From Desulfosediminicola ganghwensis (GTDB lineage Bacteria > Desulfobacterota > Desulfobulbia > Desulfobulbales > Desulfocapsaceae): DNA of 64,000 nucleotides. Positions 27,224 through 36,601 of the stretch are shown in pieces. Under the pieces are notes generated by a model that ran no database searches, was not told the origin of the DNA, and saw only the letters and a program-made list of their open reading frames with translations. Each line of letters begins with the position of its first letter. The stretch's first letter is position 1. The stretch lies in the NCBI RefSeq assembly GCF_005116675.2, contig NZ_CP050699.1, positions 5,527,001 through 5,591,000 of the forward strand, written 5' to 3'. Both the position numbers and the translations under genes were made by a program.

Positions 27224-27565
27224 TCTTTTCGATAGTTATTGATGTCAACGGAACCGGTTAACTCGCTGGCCCAGCCTGCAGGCAGGCCGACGAACACTTC
27301 TAAATGGCAGTGTTGAATTTCCATTTCCGGCACAGTACGATTATTACTTTACCACTACACGAAAGGACGTGAAAACGGGATGTATCCTCTCTTTCTTTCA
27401 TCTTCCAAAGCCCGTATACTTATGTTGCTTTTTCAGTACATCAACGTCTGACAGCATGAAAGTTTGATGCAGATTTATTCGCACCGGCCCCATGAATTTG
27501 GCTGGACCCAGCATAAATCATCGGCCTGTTCATGCATCATTACGTGAATAATTCGACGCATAACC
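27224..27565. other. Intergenic stretch upstream of secDF
   Basis: About 340 bases between the COG2187 gene (minus) and the secDF promoter. No credible gene on either strand; a compact CCTGCAGG palindrome region lies near 27276-27285. The yajC gene that often precedes secD is absent. Confidence 0.4.
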
Positions 27566-27593
27566 TTGCAAGAATCAGTCATCACGTTATAAT
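27566..27593 (+). promoter_or_regulatory. Candidate sigma-70 promoter of secDF
   Basis: TTGCAA (27566-27571), a 16-base spacer and a consensus TATAAT (27588-27593), 85 bases before the secDF start. Confidence 0.6.
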
Positions 27594-27678
27594 CGCTGCA
27601 TTTGAAACCATACAATGATAGTGGTTTACCGCTTGAATAGATCATAACCTATTACAGATACTTTCTTTAGGGCTATCA

Positions 27679-30243
27679 ATGAACACATCACTAAAGCTGA
27701 AACTTGGTCTCATGGCCATGTTGGTCGTACTCTCCGTAGTCACGATTGTCCCCTCATTCTATTCTTCCACCCCAAACTGGTGGAAGCAATATCTTGCCCC
27801 TGAAGGGCTCAGGCTTGGCCTTGACCTTCAAGGAGGTATGCACCTGATCTTAAAGGTCAATCTTGACAAAGCCCAGGAAAACGCCCTCGAATTTTCAGCC
27901 AACGATATCAAGGATACCCTGGCAGAAGAATCAATCAGTGCTGTACGCACACCGTCCAATGACCCTGCAACGGTTATCTTTACCCTGCCCAATACGGGAG
28001 CGGTAAAACAGGTTCAGGCCCTCATCACCGATGACTTCCCTGACATTGACGCCCGTCTCGAATCAAAGGAAGGAACCTTTCCCCGCATTTTTCTCAGTTT
28101 GAAAGATGAGCGAATTTCCTACATCAAAACCCACGCTGTTGATCAGTCTCTTGAGATCATCAGAAACAGGATTGACCAGTTTGGTGTGGCCGAGCCTGTT
28201 ATTCTCCGTCAGGGTGCCGATGAGATTGTTATTCAGCTTCCAGGCATACGTGATCCGGAACGCGCCATGAAACTCCTTGGCGACACCGCTCAGCTCGAAT
28301 TCCAGATGGTTGCAGATTCAAGCGGACTCAATCTCCGTGAGCTGGTGAATCAGGCTGTTCAATCCGGACAGTGGCAAGACGGTGAAGAAATCGGCAAGCT
28401 GAATCGTGCACTCAGTTCCATTTTGCCCGAGAACACTTCTATTCACTTTGAAAAATCCATCGACCCCAACACCAAGCAGGAAGTCTCCGTACCTATTCTG
28501 CTTGAGAATCAGGTGTTAATGACCGGCGACATGGTTAAAGACGCCCAGGTACGCATAGGCGGCACCTTCAATGAGCCGTACGTCAGCCTTGATCTTACCA
28601 GTCGCGGCGGCAAACTCTTCGGTCACATCACCGAGCAGAACGTCAACAAGCGGATGGCCATTGTCCTTGATAACGTTGTGCGCTCAGCGCCTGTTATTCG
28701 TGAGAAAATTCTTGGTGGCTCGGCACAGATCTCCGGCAGCTTCAGTCACGAAGAGGCATCAGATCTGGCAATCGTGCTCAGAGTTGGCGCCCTGCCGGCT
28801 CCTGTTGACATTATCCAGAACATGACCGTTGGCGCAACACTTGGTCAGGACTCCATCCAAAGGGGCCTGAGTTCCGGTGTTTTCGGGGCGATACTCGTCT
28901 TGACCTTTATGTTCATCTACTACAGGCTCTCCGGTATTATTGCCAACTTCGCCCTGACCCTGAACATATTGCTTCTCTTCACCGGTCTGGCCATTTTGAA
29001 TGCCACACTTACCCTTCCTGGTATCGCCGGTATCGTCCTCTCCATCGGTATGGCCGTTGACGCGAATGTACTTATTTTTGAACGAATGCGGGAAGAGTAT
29101 GCGCTAGGAAAATCGGTGCGCTCGAGTGTCGACTCCGGTTTCGGCAAAGCATTCTGGACCATTGTCGACTCCCAGGTCACCACACTTATTACCGCAACTG
29201 CACTGTTTCTCTTCGGCACCGGCCCGATTAAAGGTTTTGCCGTTACCCTCTCTCTGGGTATTATTTTCAACCTTTTCACCGCTCTGTTCTTCTCCCGCCT
29301 GCTCTTTGACACCTTCAATTCTGGCAAGCCAATGAAGAAACTGCGCTTCATGCAGTTCACCAAGAAGCCGAACCTCGACTTCATGAGCCTACGCAAATTC
29401 ACCTATGTCGGCTCCGGCATAATGGTTTGTATTGGCCTTTTCGCATTCATGCAGATCGCTCGTGGCACTGCCAACCTTGGCGTTGACTTCTCCGGTGGCT
29501 CCCTGCTCCAGTATCAGGCAAGCCAGAACTTCACAATGAGTGAAGTTCGTTCAGCTTTTGACGGCAGTAACCTCGAAGGTTTTAACCTGCAGGAGGTTGA
29601 AAACGAGAACCGTCTGATCGTCAAAATAAAGCAGGATGAAGCAACCGTCGCCAATCTCGCTGAAAGTGTTGACGTCATCTTGCATGAGAACCTTGCAGAT
29701 AAAGGCTTTGTCCTCGAAAGCCAGTCTGAAATCGGCTCTTCCGTCTCTGCTGCGCTACGTAATAAGGCTATCCAGGCTATCCTGATTTCCCTTGTCGGTG
29801 TTATCTTCTACCTGGCAATGCGCTTTGACATCCGTTTTGGTCTGGCCGCAGCGGCAGCTACAGCCCATGACGTGCTGGTGGTGCTTGCAATTTGTTACCT
29901 GTTGAATGTGGAAATCACGCTGCTTATCGTAACAGCCTTACTCACTATCGCTGGTTATTCACTCAACGACTCCGTTGTTGTCTTCGACCGCATACGTGAG
30001 AACCTGAAGAAGGCCAGTGAGGATAAGCTTATCCCCATTATCAACATGAGCGTTAATGAGGTAATCAGTAGAACAATCGTTACTTCGCTTACTTCGGCTA
30101 TGGTATTGGCGGCCCTGTTCGTACTTGGCGGTTCCGTAATCCATGACTTCTCGTTCGCACTGCTTACAGGTGTACTTGTCGGTACCTATTCCTCGATTTT
30201 TATCGCGAGTCCGCTGCTGACACTTTGGAAACGCGAACAGTAA
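27679..30243 (+). CDS. secDF: Protein translocase subunit SecDF (fused)
   Basis: Single 854-residue protein that joins SecD (about 1-540) and SecF (about 560-854), membrane components that use the ion gradient to complete protein export through SecYEG. SecD: first TM (LGLMAMLVVLSVVTIVP), P1 region with LRLGLDLQGGMHLILKV, then six-helix block with GIVLSIGMAVDANVLIFER. SecF: FTYVGSGIMVCIGLFAF, NLGVDFSGGSLLQY, and TIAGYSLNDSVVVFDRIREN. The two Asp residues for proton transfer lie in the conserved AVDANVLIFER and DSVVVFDRIREN motifs. Two separate genes are the commoner layout. First gene of a run with the YkgJ and HAD genes. Confidence 0.97.
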   Translation: MNTSLKLKLGLMAMLVVLSVVTIVPSFYSSTPNWWKQYLAPEGLRLGLDLQGGMHLILKVNLDKAQENALEFSANDIKDTLAEESISAVRTPSNDPATVIFTLPNTGAVKQVQALITDDFPDIDARLESKEGTFPRIFLSLKDERISYIKTHAVDQSLEIIRNRIDQFGVAEPVILRQGADEIVIQLPGIRDPERAMKLLGDTAQLEFQMVADSSGLNLRELVNQAVQSGQWQDGEEIGKLNRALSSILPENTSIHFEKSIDPNTKQEVSVPILLENQVLMTGDMVKDAQVRIGGTFNEPYVSLDLTSRGGKLFGHITEQNVNKRMAIVLDNVVRSAPVIREKILGGSAQISGSFSHEEASDLAIVLRVGALPAPVDIIQNMTVGATLGQDSIQRGLSSGVFGAILVLTFMFIYYRLSGIIANFALTLNILLLFTGLAILNATLTLPGIAGIVLSIGMAVDANVLIFERMREEYALGKSVRSSVDSGFGKAFWTIVDSQVTTLITATALFLFGTGPIKGFAVTLSLGIIFNLFTALFFSRLLFDTFNSGKPMKKLRFMQFTKKPNLDFMSLRKFTYVGSGIMVCIGLFAFMQIARGTANLGVDFSGGSLLQYQASQNFTMSEVRSAFDGSNLEGFNLQEVENENRLIVKIKQDEATVANLAESVDVILHENLADKGFVLESQSEIGSSVSAALRNKAIQAILISLVGVIFYLAMRFDIRFGLAAAAATAHDVLVVLAICYLLNVEITLLIVTALLTIAGYSLNDSVVVFDRIRENLKKASEDKLIPIINMSVNEVISRTIVTSLTSAMVLAALFVLGGSVIHDFSFALLTGVLVGTYSSIFIASPLLTLWKREQ

Positions 30244-30262
30244 TCACAGGAGATACGTCAAC

Positions 30263-30991
30263 ATGTCACGACCACAATTCCCTGAGGCGGTTTACCGCCT
30301 CAAGTCAGACGAGCCTTTCAACTTTGCCTGCCACCCTGGTGTGCCATGCTTCACCGACTGCTGCAAAATGCTTGAGCTTGCACTGACACCATATGACGTA
30401 CTGCGAATGCGCCGGGGTACCGGTTTAACCTCCCAGCAGTTACACGACCAGTACATCATTGAGGAGCGCGGGGAGCAAGACATGTTCCCCAAATATTACC
30501 TGACCATGATAGATGATGGGCAGGCAAGTTGTGCCTTCGTTGACAAGGAAAAGGGCTGTGCGATCTATTCGCACCGCCCTGGGGCCTGCCGGGCATACCC
30601 GCTCGGCAGAGCAGCCGTTCGGACTCGAAGCGGTGAACTTCATCAACATTTTGTGCTGATGAAAGAGTCTCATTGTAAAGGGTTTGCTGAATCTGTGGAA
30701 CAGACTCCTGAGAAGTACTCACAGGATCAGGATCTGGTCTCTTATAATCGGTTCAATGACGCCATCGCCACCCTGATCCAGCACGATAAAATCAGGCAGG
30801 GCCTGTTTATGCCTAATGATGAGCAACTCAGGCTTTACACCCTGGCTCTGTACAATATTGACGTATTCAGGGCCCAGGTTCACGCCGGTACACTAAATAT
30901 TGGCGAAGTACCTTCTTCTGTTTTAGATAATGATGAAGAGTTATTGCTTTTTGCCATCGACTGGCTGAAAGATCTGTATTTTCAATCTTAG
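30263..30991 (+). CDS. YkgJ-family cysteine-cluster protein
   Basis: Protein of 242 residues. The conserved cysteines are in ACHPGVPCFTDCCK (about 20-33) and in ASCAFVDKEKGCAIYSHRPG with CRAYP after it, the pattern of the CxxCxxxCC/YkgJ (Fe-S or zinc) family. Function unknown in general. It follows secDF by 19 bases and precedes a HAD phosphatase by 24 bases, so the three probably share one mRNA. Confidence 0.9.
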   Translation: MSRPQFPEAVYRLKSDEPFNFACHPGVPCFTDCCKMLELALTPYDVLRMRRGTGLTSQQLHDQYIIEERGEQDMFPKYYLTMIDDGQASCAFVDKEKGCAIYSHRPGACRAYPLGRAAVRTRSGELHQHFVLMKESHCKGFAESVEQTPEKYSQDQDLVSYNRFNDAIATLIQHDKIRQGLFMPNDEQLRLYTLALYNIDVFRAQVHAGTLNIGEVPSSVLDNDEELLLFAIDWLKDLYFQS

Positions 30992-31015
30992 ATTCCCGTT
31001 CCCGACGCTGTACCC

Positions 31016-31639
31016 ATGCTGAAAACTATTATTTTTGACTGCGATGGCGTGATGTTCGACTCACAGAACTCAAACCGCCACTACTATAACTCTCTCCTCA
31101 CCCACTTCGGATTCTCTGAGATGAACGAGGATGAACTGCACTATGTGCATATCCATAGTGTCTACGACTCGGTTAAACACATTTTCCGCAATTATCCGCA
31201 ACAGTCCATCGAGCAGGTGCACGAATACCGCAGGGCTAACAGTTATCTGCCTTTCCTGAAACACATGGATATGGAACCTGATCTACTCAACTTCCTGGAA
31301 AAGACCCGTGACAACTATAATCTGGCTATTGCCACAAACAGGTCTGATACCATGATGCCCCTCTTAAAGGAATTTAAGCTTGAGCACTATTTCGGTAAGG
31401 TGATGACCGCTGACAACTCGCCAAGACCTAAACCGGCTGCAGATCCATTACTCGAAATCATTAAACATTTTGACTGTATGATTGACGAGGCCATTTACAT
31501 TGGGGATTCTACAGTGGATGAAGAAACTGCAAAGAATTGCGGGATGCGACTGATCGCTTTTAAAAACGATGAATTAGACGCGGACTACCACGTGGAAAGC
31601 TTTACGGAAATTCTGAAGCTGCCTGTTTTTGCCGACTAA
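31016..31639 (+). CDS. HAD-superfamily phosphatase (Gph-like)
   Basis: Cytoplasmic hydrolase of 207 residues. HAD motif I is IIFDCDGVMFDS with the nucleophile Asp at 9; motif II is LAIATNRSD; motif III Lys is near RPKPAADPLL; motif IV is AIYIGDSTVDEETAKNCG. It resembles phosphoglycolate phosphatase-like HADs, but the substrate is not decidable. The cap domain spans about residues 20-85. Last gene of the secDF run. Confidence 0.9.
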   Translation: MLKTIIFDCDGVMFDSQNSNRHYYNSLLTHFGFSEMNEDELHYVHIHSVYDSVKHIFRNYPQQSIEQVHEYRRANSYLPFLKHMDMEPDLLNFLEKTRDNYNLAIATNRSDTMMPLLKEFKLEHYFGKVMTADNSPRPKPAADPLLEIIKHFDCMIDEAIYIGDSTVDEETAKNCGMRLIAFKNDELDADYHVESFTEILKLPVFAD

Positions 31640-31692
31640 AAAGACCTGATTTCATACTCTGGGGATGCAAGGAGCTGAACTGACCGGACTGC

Positions 31693-32757
31693 TCAGCCCT
31701 TGCCCTCTTCGTCGACTCTTTTAATACCTTCCATGAGCAGTGCCATGAAATCGCCAATTTCGGCGGCGCGCATCTCTTTGGCTGACAATCCTGTAATGAA
31801 GCGATAGTAGCCACTCCTTTCGGCCAGAATTGCAAAAATCGCTTCCTGGCTTTCTTTGTCGCCATACGTGGCGTTGATAATACAACCTTCCCGGAATAAA
31901 ACCCGCGCCTCCCCACTATCAAGATTCATCGACAGCACGCCTGTTTTCTGGTGCATGTGAAACACCTGGAATAATTCAGCAGGGAGGACTTCGTCGAGTT
32001 TCCCGGTCATGCACGATTCGAAATCACGAGCACGAGCCTGGTTGATCTGTTGTAGTCTATTCGCCAAGAGGCGGGCCATATAACTCTGTACGGAGGATTC
32101 AGATTCGAGCATTTCGCAAAAATCCTCTATGGGTACAGTAAGGACCTGTGCATCATCCAGTGACCTCACGGTGGCAATTGCCGTGCCGGGACTCAAATAG
32201 CTCATCTCGCCGAAAATATCACCGGCAACAAGGGTTGCTATCTGCTCCCCCCTCGTTTCCACCGCAAACTCTCCAGTTACCACGAGATAGAGATTGGAGT
32301 TTTTGTCGCCCTGCTCTACCAGCACGGTATTACCCGGAACAACAACTTCCTTGAAGGATTTCAGCACCTGATGGAGTTTTTCAGGCGGGATGGAATGCAG
32401 GAATTGACTCTCAACGGTTGTACCGTGAATCTCCTGCATGACTGTCTCAACACGGCTATCGATATTTTCTTTTCCCTCTGGTATCCCCTGTACCGGTTCC
32501 TCGGCCTGCCTGAATTTAATCAGCCCGGTGCAACCGCTACAGCTATGTAGTTTAGGAGATATTTCTTTACGTCCTTTTCCAGCCTCGTTCAGCAAGGTGA
32601 ATAAGAGCTGGGTCATATCCCTGACCAGGATGAGACACACCTCCTTGCCAACTGGGCAAGTGAAGGTTTTGTCACTGAGTTGCATGAATTCACCCTGAGC
32701 ATACAGGGGGCAATTTATATCTTCTGCTATTTCAAAATAGGCTTTGAGGGATTTCAT
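31693..32757 (-). CDS. Regulator with Cys-rich head, cNMP-binding and PATAN (DUF4388) domains
   Basis: Protein of 354 residues. Residues 1-90: short domain with Cys16, Cys34, Cys41, Cys73 and Cys76 (CSGC), possibly metal or cluster binding. About 115-240: Crp-type cyclic nucleotide-binding domain (VLVEQGDKNSNLYLVVTGEF, GDIFGEMSYLSPGTAIATVR). About 250-350: DUF4388/PATAN (GKLDEVLPAELFQVFHMHQK, TGVLSMNLDSGEARVLFREG). No HTH, so it probably acts through protein contacts. It is divergent from the E2-domain gene. Only the domain order is clear; the signal and partner are not. Confidence 0.85.
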   Translation of the reverse strand: MKSLKAYFEIAEDINCPLYAQGEFMQLSDKTFTCPVGKEVCLILVRDMTQLLFTLLNEAGKGRKEISPKLHSCSGCTGLIKFRQAEEPVQGIPEGKENIDSRVETVMQEIHGTTVESQFLHSIPPEKLHQVLKSFKEVVVPGNTVLVEQGDKNSNLYLVVTGEFAVETRGEQIATLVAGDIFGEMSYLSPGTAIATVRSLDDAQVLTVPIEDFCEMLESESSVQSYMARLLANRLQQINQARARDFESCMTGKLDEVLPAELFQVFHMHQKTGVLSMNLDSGEARVLFREGCIINATYGDKESQEAIFAILAERSGYYRFITGLSAKEMRAAEIGDFMALLMEGIKRVDEEGKG

Positions 32758-32996
32758 AAATTTTACGACGAAGCTATCAGAGCAATGACCACAACAGCTT
32801 CAGGAATTCCGTGTAAGTGTTTTTTGCTGAATATTATACATGATTCACCGTTGATTGACCGACCACCTGAAATCAACCTTTCAATTCTCTGCACAACAAA
32901 TCACATCATAACCTTTTTATCATGGAGTTCGCAGGGTGAAATTGATATAGTAAGCGGAAATTATGATTTTTTTCTTAACTATATTATTTATTTGTG

Positions 32997-35561
32997 ATGA
33001 CTGTAGACAATCAGACGCTTGGTAAGCTGTTCTCTGAAATCGAGAACGAATTTCAACAGGACTCCGATATAACCATAACTCCTGTTGCAGGTGATCCACC
33101 AAACGAGTATGAGATTACCTTTCATATTCCTTGTACCACGAAGGATGAACAAGGTAACATAGAGATCACATCTGAACATGTGGTCAGCATGTCAATACCG
33201 TTTGGTTTCCCACACTTCCCACCAAGTTGCAAGCCGAAAAGCTCTATATTTCACCCAGACTTCGATAACTCCGCTGTCTGTCTTGGGGATTTCTGGAGCA
33301 ACACGCCTTCGCTGGTTGAGTTGATCCGCCACCTCAAAATGATGATTGGTGGGGAAAGATATTCCACACAGAATCCCTTTAACCCCGCTGCCGCTGACTG
33401 GTTCCTTGCCAATCAATCCCAATTGCCTTTTGCAAAAGAGTATGCTGGGGATTTAAAGCAGCCGCCACCCCTGGAACTTGAAAAAACAAAACAGGAGTTC
33501 GATGTAGTTCAGGATTCTGATTTCGCCGATGATTTCACCTTCGAGGAGGAAACCCTCGAATACAATCCACCAGACCAAAGCAACATTTCCCAATCCGTTC
33601 CTGTTGAGCAATCTGTACCAAAAGATATGGCGCCACGGCCATATATTCTCAGCGACATTGATCTCCAACGATTTAACCTTTTGGCATCAAAGAGACATTT
33701 TCAGGAACTGGACGCTGAACTGTCAGCGCTACCCGACACCGCAGACTCCAAAGAGATCAGACAACTTCGAAAAATTGCCTCTACAGCAATGGAGAAGGGT
33801 TCTGCTCTTCATCAGCAGGCTTTGCAATTACAGCAACAGGATGAACCGTCAAAAGCCCTTGAATGTTTCCAGGCGGTCGAAAAACACGTTGCAGACTTTC
33901 CCAATATCCTGGAGAAGATCAGTAAGATTGAGCATCTTTTAGAAAATGAAACCACCGAGCCAGACGATTTCAGTGACCTGCAGACAGATTTTGCTGTCGA
34001 TGCGCCTGTGGCTCAAAAGGTAGAGAGTACCCCCACTCGCAAAAAAAACGCCCCCCCAGTTACCAAACAAGCTTCAGTGCTAGAGCACAAGAAAGGCCGA
34101 AAGGGTAAACTGGCCGTGCCGAAGTTTAGCAGACCTCTCGTCTACTCCCTAGCCGGGCTGGTCGTAATAGCCGGTTCCGGGTTAGGCTTTCTTGCCATAA
34201 ACGGCTCAAGCAAGCTCGAACAAAGTCGATCTTTTTTGCAGCAATGCACTACCGCCGTAAAGAATCAACAGTTCCGTACAGCACAGAATGCCTGCCTGGA
34301 CTCCAGAAAAGCAAGCGATTCCATAATACTATTTCATCAGGCTGAGGTTGCCGCTTTACAGCAACAGATACATTCGGCACTTAACTCGCAGACCTTACAA
34401 CAGGGACTCAAGGGTAAGGTACTGTTCGAGGGAGAATACGTTCTCAAAGCTACAGTCTCGCAACGTCAGGAACTCATCCAGGTACTGGCCTCCGGCGAAA
34501 CCGCGTTCAGTGAATCCGATTGGCTTGCTGCCGAGACCAACCTTAGAAGAGCCATCGAACTTGATGATGACCTGAAGGTACTACCTGATGAAGAACTGAC
34601 CCGGCTTTCCCGACAAGCCGCTCATGCAGCTTTTATTGCCAAGCTGGAGGCGATAGAAAATGCTTTTCTTCAAGGGAATGATTCTGTTGATCTGGCCGCA
34701 CTTAACTCTTTAAGTGATGAACTCAGCTCGCTGCCTGCTGCAAGCGCTGCTCCCTTGCGTTCAAGGGTTGAAGTCATACTCGCCAAATATCAATTTTCTT
34801 CGCTGAAGAAGCAGGCAGATACCCTCTTTTCACAATCTGACTGGCCAGGTGCAATGTCGCTTTTCGCCAAAGCGGCCGAAACAGGCAAACTCCTCTCAGA
34901 GACTGAACCGCCAGAACTCACCGATATCAGAAAGAACATAACTCGAGCTGAACTTTACTCAAACATTGACGCCGGAAATAGTCTCTTTGCCGATGGCAGA
35001 TGGGACGATGCCATCAGCCACTACCAACAGGCCATTGCAATTCTAAAAAGCAGCTACCAGCTGCTCAATCAGGGAGATTATCAACATTCAGTTGAAAAGC
35101 TTGAGCGGATCATCCTGCAATCCACCATAATACGAGACCGTCAAGCGGTGGAAACACTGAGAGGAGAAGGTAAATTCAATGAGGCTCTGGACAAACTTGC
35201 TGTAGTCATGGCAAGTATCACCGGTAGCGCTTACGCTGATGAGGCTGAGTTTTCTGAGATTCTCACCGATGCCCGGGACACATCTCAAGAGTTGAAAAGA
35301 AAGGCCCTCCTTGATTACTGCACGACATACCTGGTGGAAAATTATTATTCCTTTGTAACCAGAAATTACGTTGCAGCCAGTAAAGACACCATTTCCTCGC
35401 CATCGGCCGAGTTCGTCAAAGAGCTCGACCCCAGCCATTATCTTTTTAAGCTTGAATGCACGGAAAGCGGGCGAGGACGTCCACTCAAGCTCGTAATGTA
35501 CTACTCATATGACCTTGACCAGGACAAATGGGAGTTTGCAAACGCCGATAGTTCGCAATAA
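32997..35561 (+). CDS. Membrane protein with E2 (ubiquitin-conjugating) fold and repeat-rich C-terminus
   Basis: Protein of about 854 residues of unusual make-up. Residues 1-150 match the E2/UBC fold: PFGFPHFPPSCKP, then IFHPDF, VCLGDFW with Cys95 at the place of the catalytic E2 Cys, a helix with LVELIRHLKMMI, and YSTQNPFNPAAADWFLAN, which parallels the E2 closing motif NPxxPxNxxAAxxF. A linker with charged helices follows, then one TM helix at about 378-402 (LVYSLAGLVVIAGSGLGFLA) behind a basic run (HKKGRKGK), so the E2 part is cytoplasmic. The remainder holds TPR-like repeats (SLFADGRWDDAISHYQQAIA). No E1, ubiquitin-like or JAB gene lies within the window. Start is ATG 32997 (or GTG 32994); no clear ribosome-binding site. 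Confidence 0.8.
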   Translation: MTVDNQTLGKLFSEIENEFQQDSDITITPVAGDPPNEYEITFHIPCTTKDEQGNIEITSEHVVSMSIPFGFPHFPPSCKPKSSIFHPDFDNSAVCLGDFWSNTPSLVELIRHLKMMIGGERYSTQNPFNPAAADWFLANQSQLPFAKEYAGDLKQPPPLELEKTKQEFDVVQDSDFADDFTFEEETLEYNPPDQSNISQSVPVEQSVPKDMAPRPYILSDIDLQRFNLLASKRHFQELDAELSALPDTADSKEIRQLRKIASTAMEKGSALHQQALQLQQQDEPSKALECFQAVEKHVADFPNILEKISKIEHLLENETTEPDDFSDLQTDFAVDAPVAQKVESTPTRKKNAPPVTKQASVLEHKKGRKGKLAVPKFSRPLVYSLAGLVVIAGSGLGFLAINGSSKLEQSRSFLQQCTTAVKNQQFRTAQNACLDSRKASDSIILFHQAEVAALQQQIHSALNSQTLQQGLKGKVLFEGEYVLKATVSQRQELIQVLASGETAFSESDWLAAETNLRRAIELDDDLKVLPDEELTRLSRQAAHAAFIAKLEAIENAFLQGNDSVDLAALNSLSDELSSLPAASAAPLRSRVEVILAKYQFSSLKKQADTLFSQSDWPGAMSLFAKAAETGKLLSETEPPELTDIRKNITRAELYSNIDAGNSLFADGRWDDAISHYQQAIAILKSSYQLLNQGDYQHSVEKLERIILQSTIIRDRQAVETLRGEGKFNEALDKLAVVMASITGSAYADEAEFSEILTDARDTSQELKRKALLDYCTTYLVENYYSFVTRNYVAASKDTISSPSAEFVKELDPSHYLFKLECTESGRGRPLKLVMYYSYDLDQDKWEFANADSSQ

Positions 35562-35599
35562 AAAGGGGCATCCGGTTCTGACGTAAACCGGATGCCCCT
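35561..35599 (-). terminator. Terminator of kdsD, shared with the E2-domain gene end
   Basis: Perfect 14-bp stem AGGGGCATCCGGTT / AACCGGATGCCCCT, loop of eight bases, 31 bases past the kdsD stop. On the minus strand the stem is followed by CTTTTTATT. It lies immediately behind the stop of the E2-domain gene, so it probably also ends that transcript. Confidence 0.88.
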
Positions 35600-35629
35600 C
35601 TGCAAATGCTGACTTTGCGTTTATTTCGA

Positions 35630-36601
35630 TCAGACGAGGAAGCGAAATTCACCTTTACCAAGCAAATCGTGGAGGTGAAGGATACCCACCAGTTTTTCCT
35701 CTTCTCCCTGCACAGGCAACACAGTAATCTCATGCTGCTGCATGATAGACAGAGCATCAGCTGCCATTGCCTCACCGGTTATCGATAAAGGATTTCTTGT
35801 CATAATATCACCAGCAGTCTTGCCGGTAAGATCTGCTGCTTCTGCAAGCAGCCTGCGAACATCACCGTCTGTTACTATTCCTCCCACCAGGTTGTCAGCA
35901 CCCACCACCAATACTGCACCAATATTCTTGGCATTTAAAATAGCAATTGCGGCAGACGCTAGCTCAGTCTCAGAAATGACCGGCATCTCGTCCCCCTTAA
36001 GCATCACCTCTTCAACTTTGACTTTAAGTCGTTGACCGAGACTACCGCCTGGATGGTTGAAACGAAAATCCTCAGCCTGAAAGTTTCTTCTGTTCAACAG
36101 CACAACAGACAGGGCATCACCCAGGGCCAGGGTTGCGGTGGTGCTGGCTGTTGGCGCCAATCCCAGTGGACACGCCTCTTTCGGGACTCGAATATTCAAA
36201 ACGATATCGGCATAACTGGCCAGGGTCGAGGTGGCACCACCCGTCATGGCAATAATAGTGTTGCCTCTCTGTTTCAATGAATTGAGCAGACCATTAAGCT
36301 CCGCAGTTTCACCCGAGTACGAGATCGCGATAACCACATCCGATTTCATAACCATGCCGAGATCGCCATGCAATGCCTCTACCGGGTGCAGAAAAAACGA
36401 TGGCGTGCCTGTACTGTTCAGCGTAGCTGAAATCTTCTGACCGATGAGGCCAGACTTTCCAATTCCGGTGATAACAAGCCTGGTCTTGCAGGCGAGAATC
36501 TTCTCCACCGCCTCAATAAACTCGGAACCGATCCGTTCCCTTACCGCGGCAAGCCCCTGCTCCTCGATTTTCAGCACATTTTGTGCTTCAGCTATAGACA
36601 T
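35630..36601 (-). CDS. kdsD: Arabinose-5-phosphate isomerase (SIS + CBS)
   Basis: Converts ribulose 5-phosphate to arabinose 5-phosphate for Kdo of lipopolysaccharide; 323 residues. SIS domain about 40-175: VITGIGKSGLIGQKISATLN, STGTPSFFLHPVEALHGDLG, ISYSGETAELNGLL. Two CBS domains about 205-323 (MLKGDEMPVISE, DIMTRNPLSITG). The pattern and length match KdsD/KpsF/GutQ. No other Kdo genes nearby. A terminator follows. Confidence 0.95.
   Translation of the reverse strand: MSIAEAQNVLKIEEQGLAAVRERIGSEFIEAVEKILACKTRLVITGIGKSGLIGQKISATLNSTGTPSFFLHPVEALHGDLGMVMKSDVVIAISYSGETAELNGLLNSLKQRGNTIIAMTGGATSTLASYADIVLNIRVPKEACPLGLAPTASTTATLALGDALSVVLLNRRNFQAEDFRFNHPGGSLGQRLKVKVEEVMLKGDEMPVISETELASAAIAILNAKNIGAVLVVGADNLVGGIVTDGDVRRLLAEAADLTGKTAGDIMTRNPLSITGEAMAADALSIMQQHEITVLPVQGEEEKLVGILHLHDLLGKGEFRFLV

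Noticed and set aside
32942-32967. TTGATA...TATGAT as promoter of the E2-domain gene
   Set aside because: The spacer is only 14 bases, too short for sigma-70.
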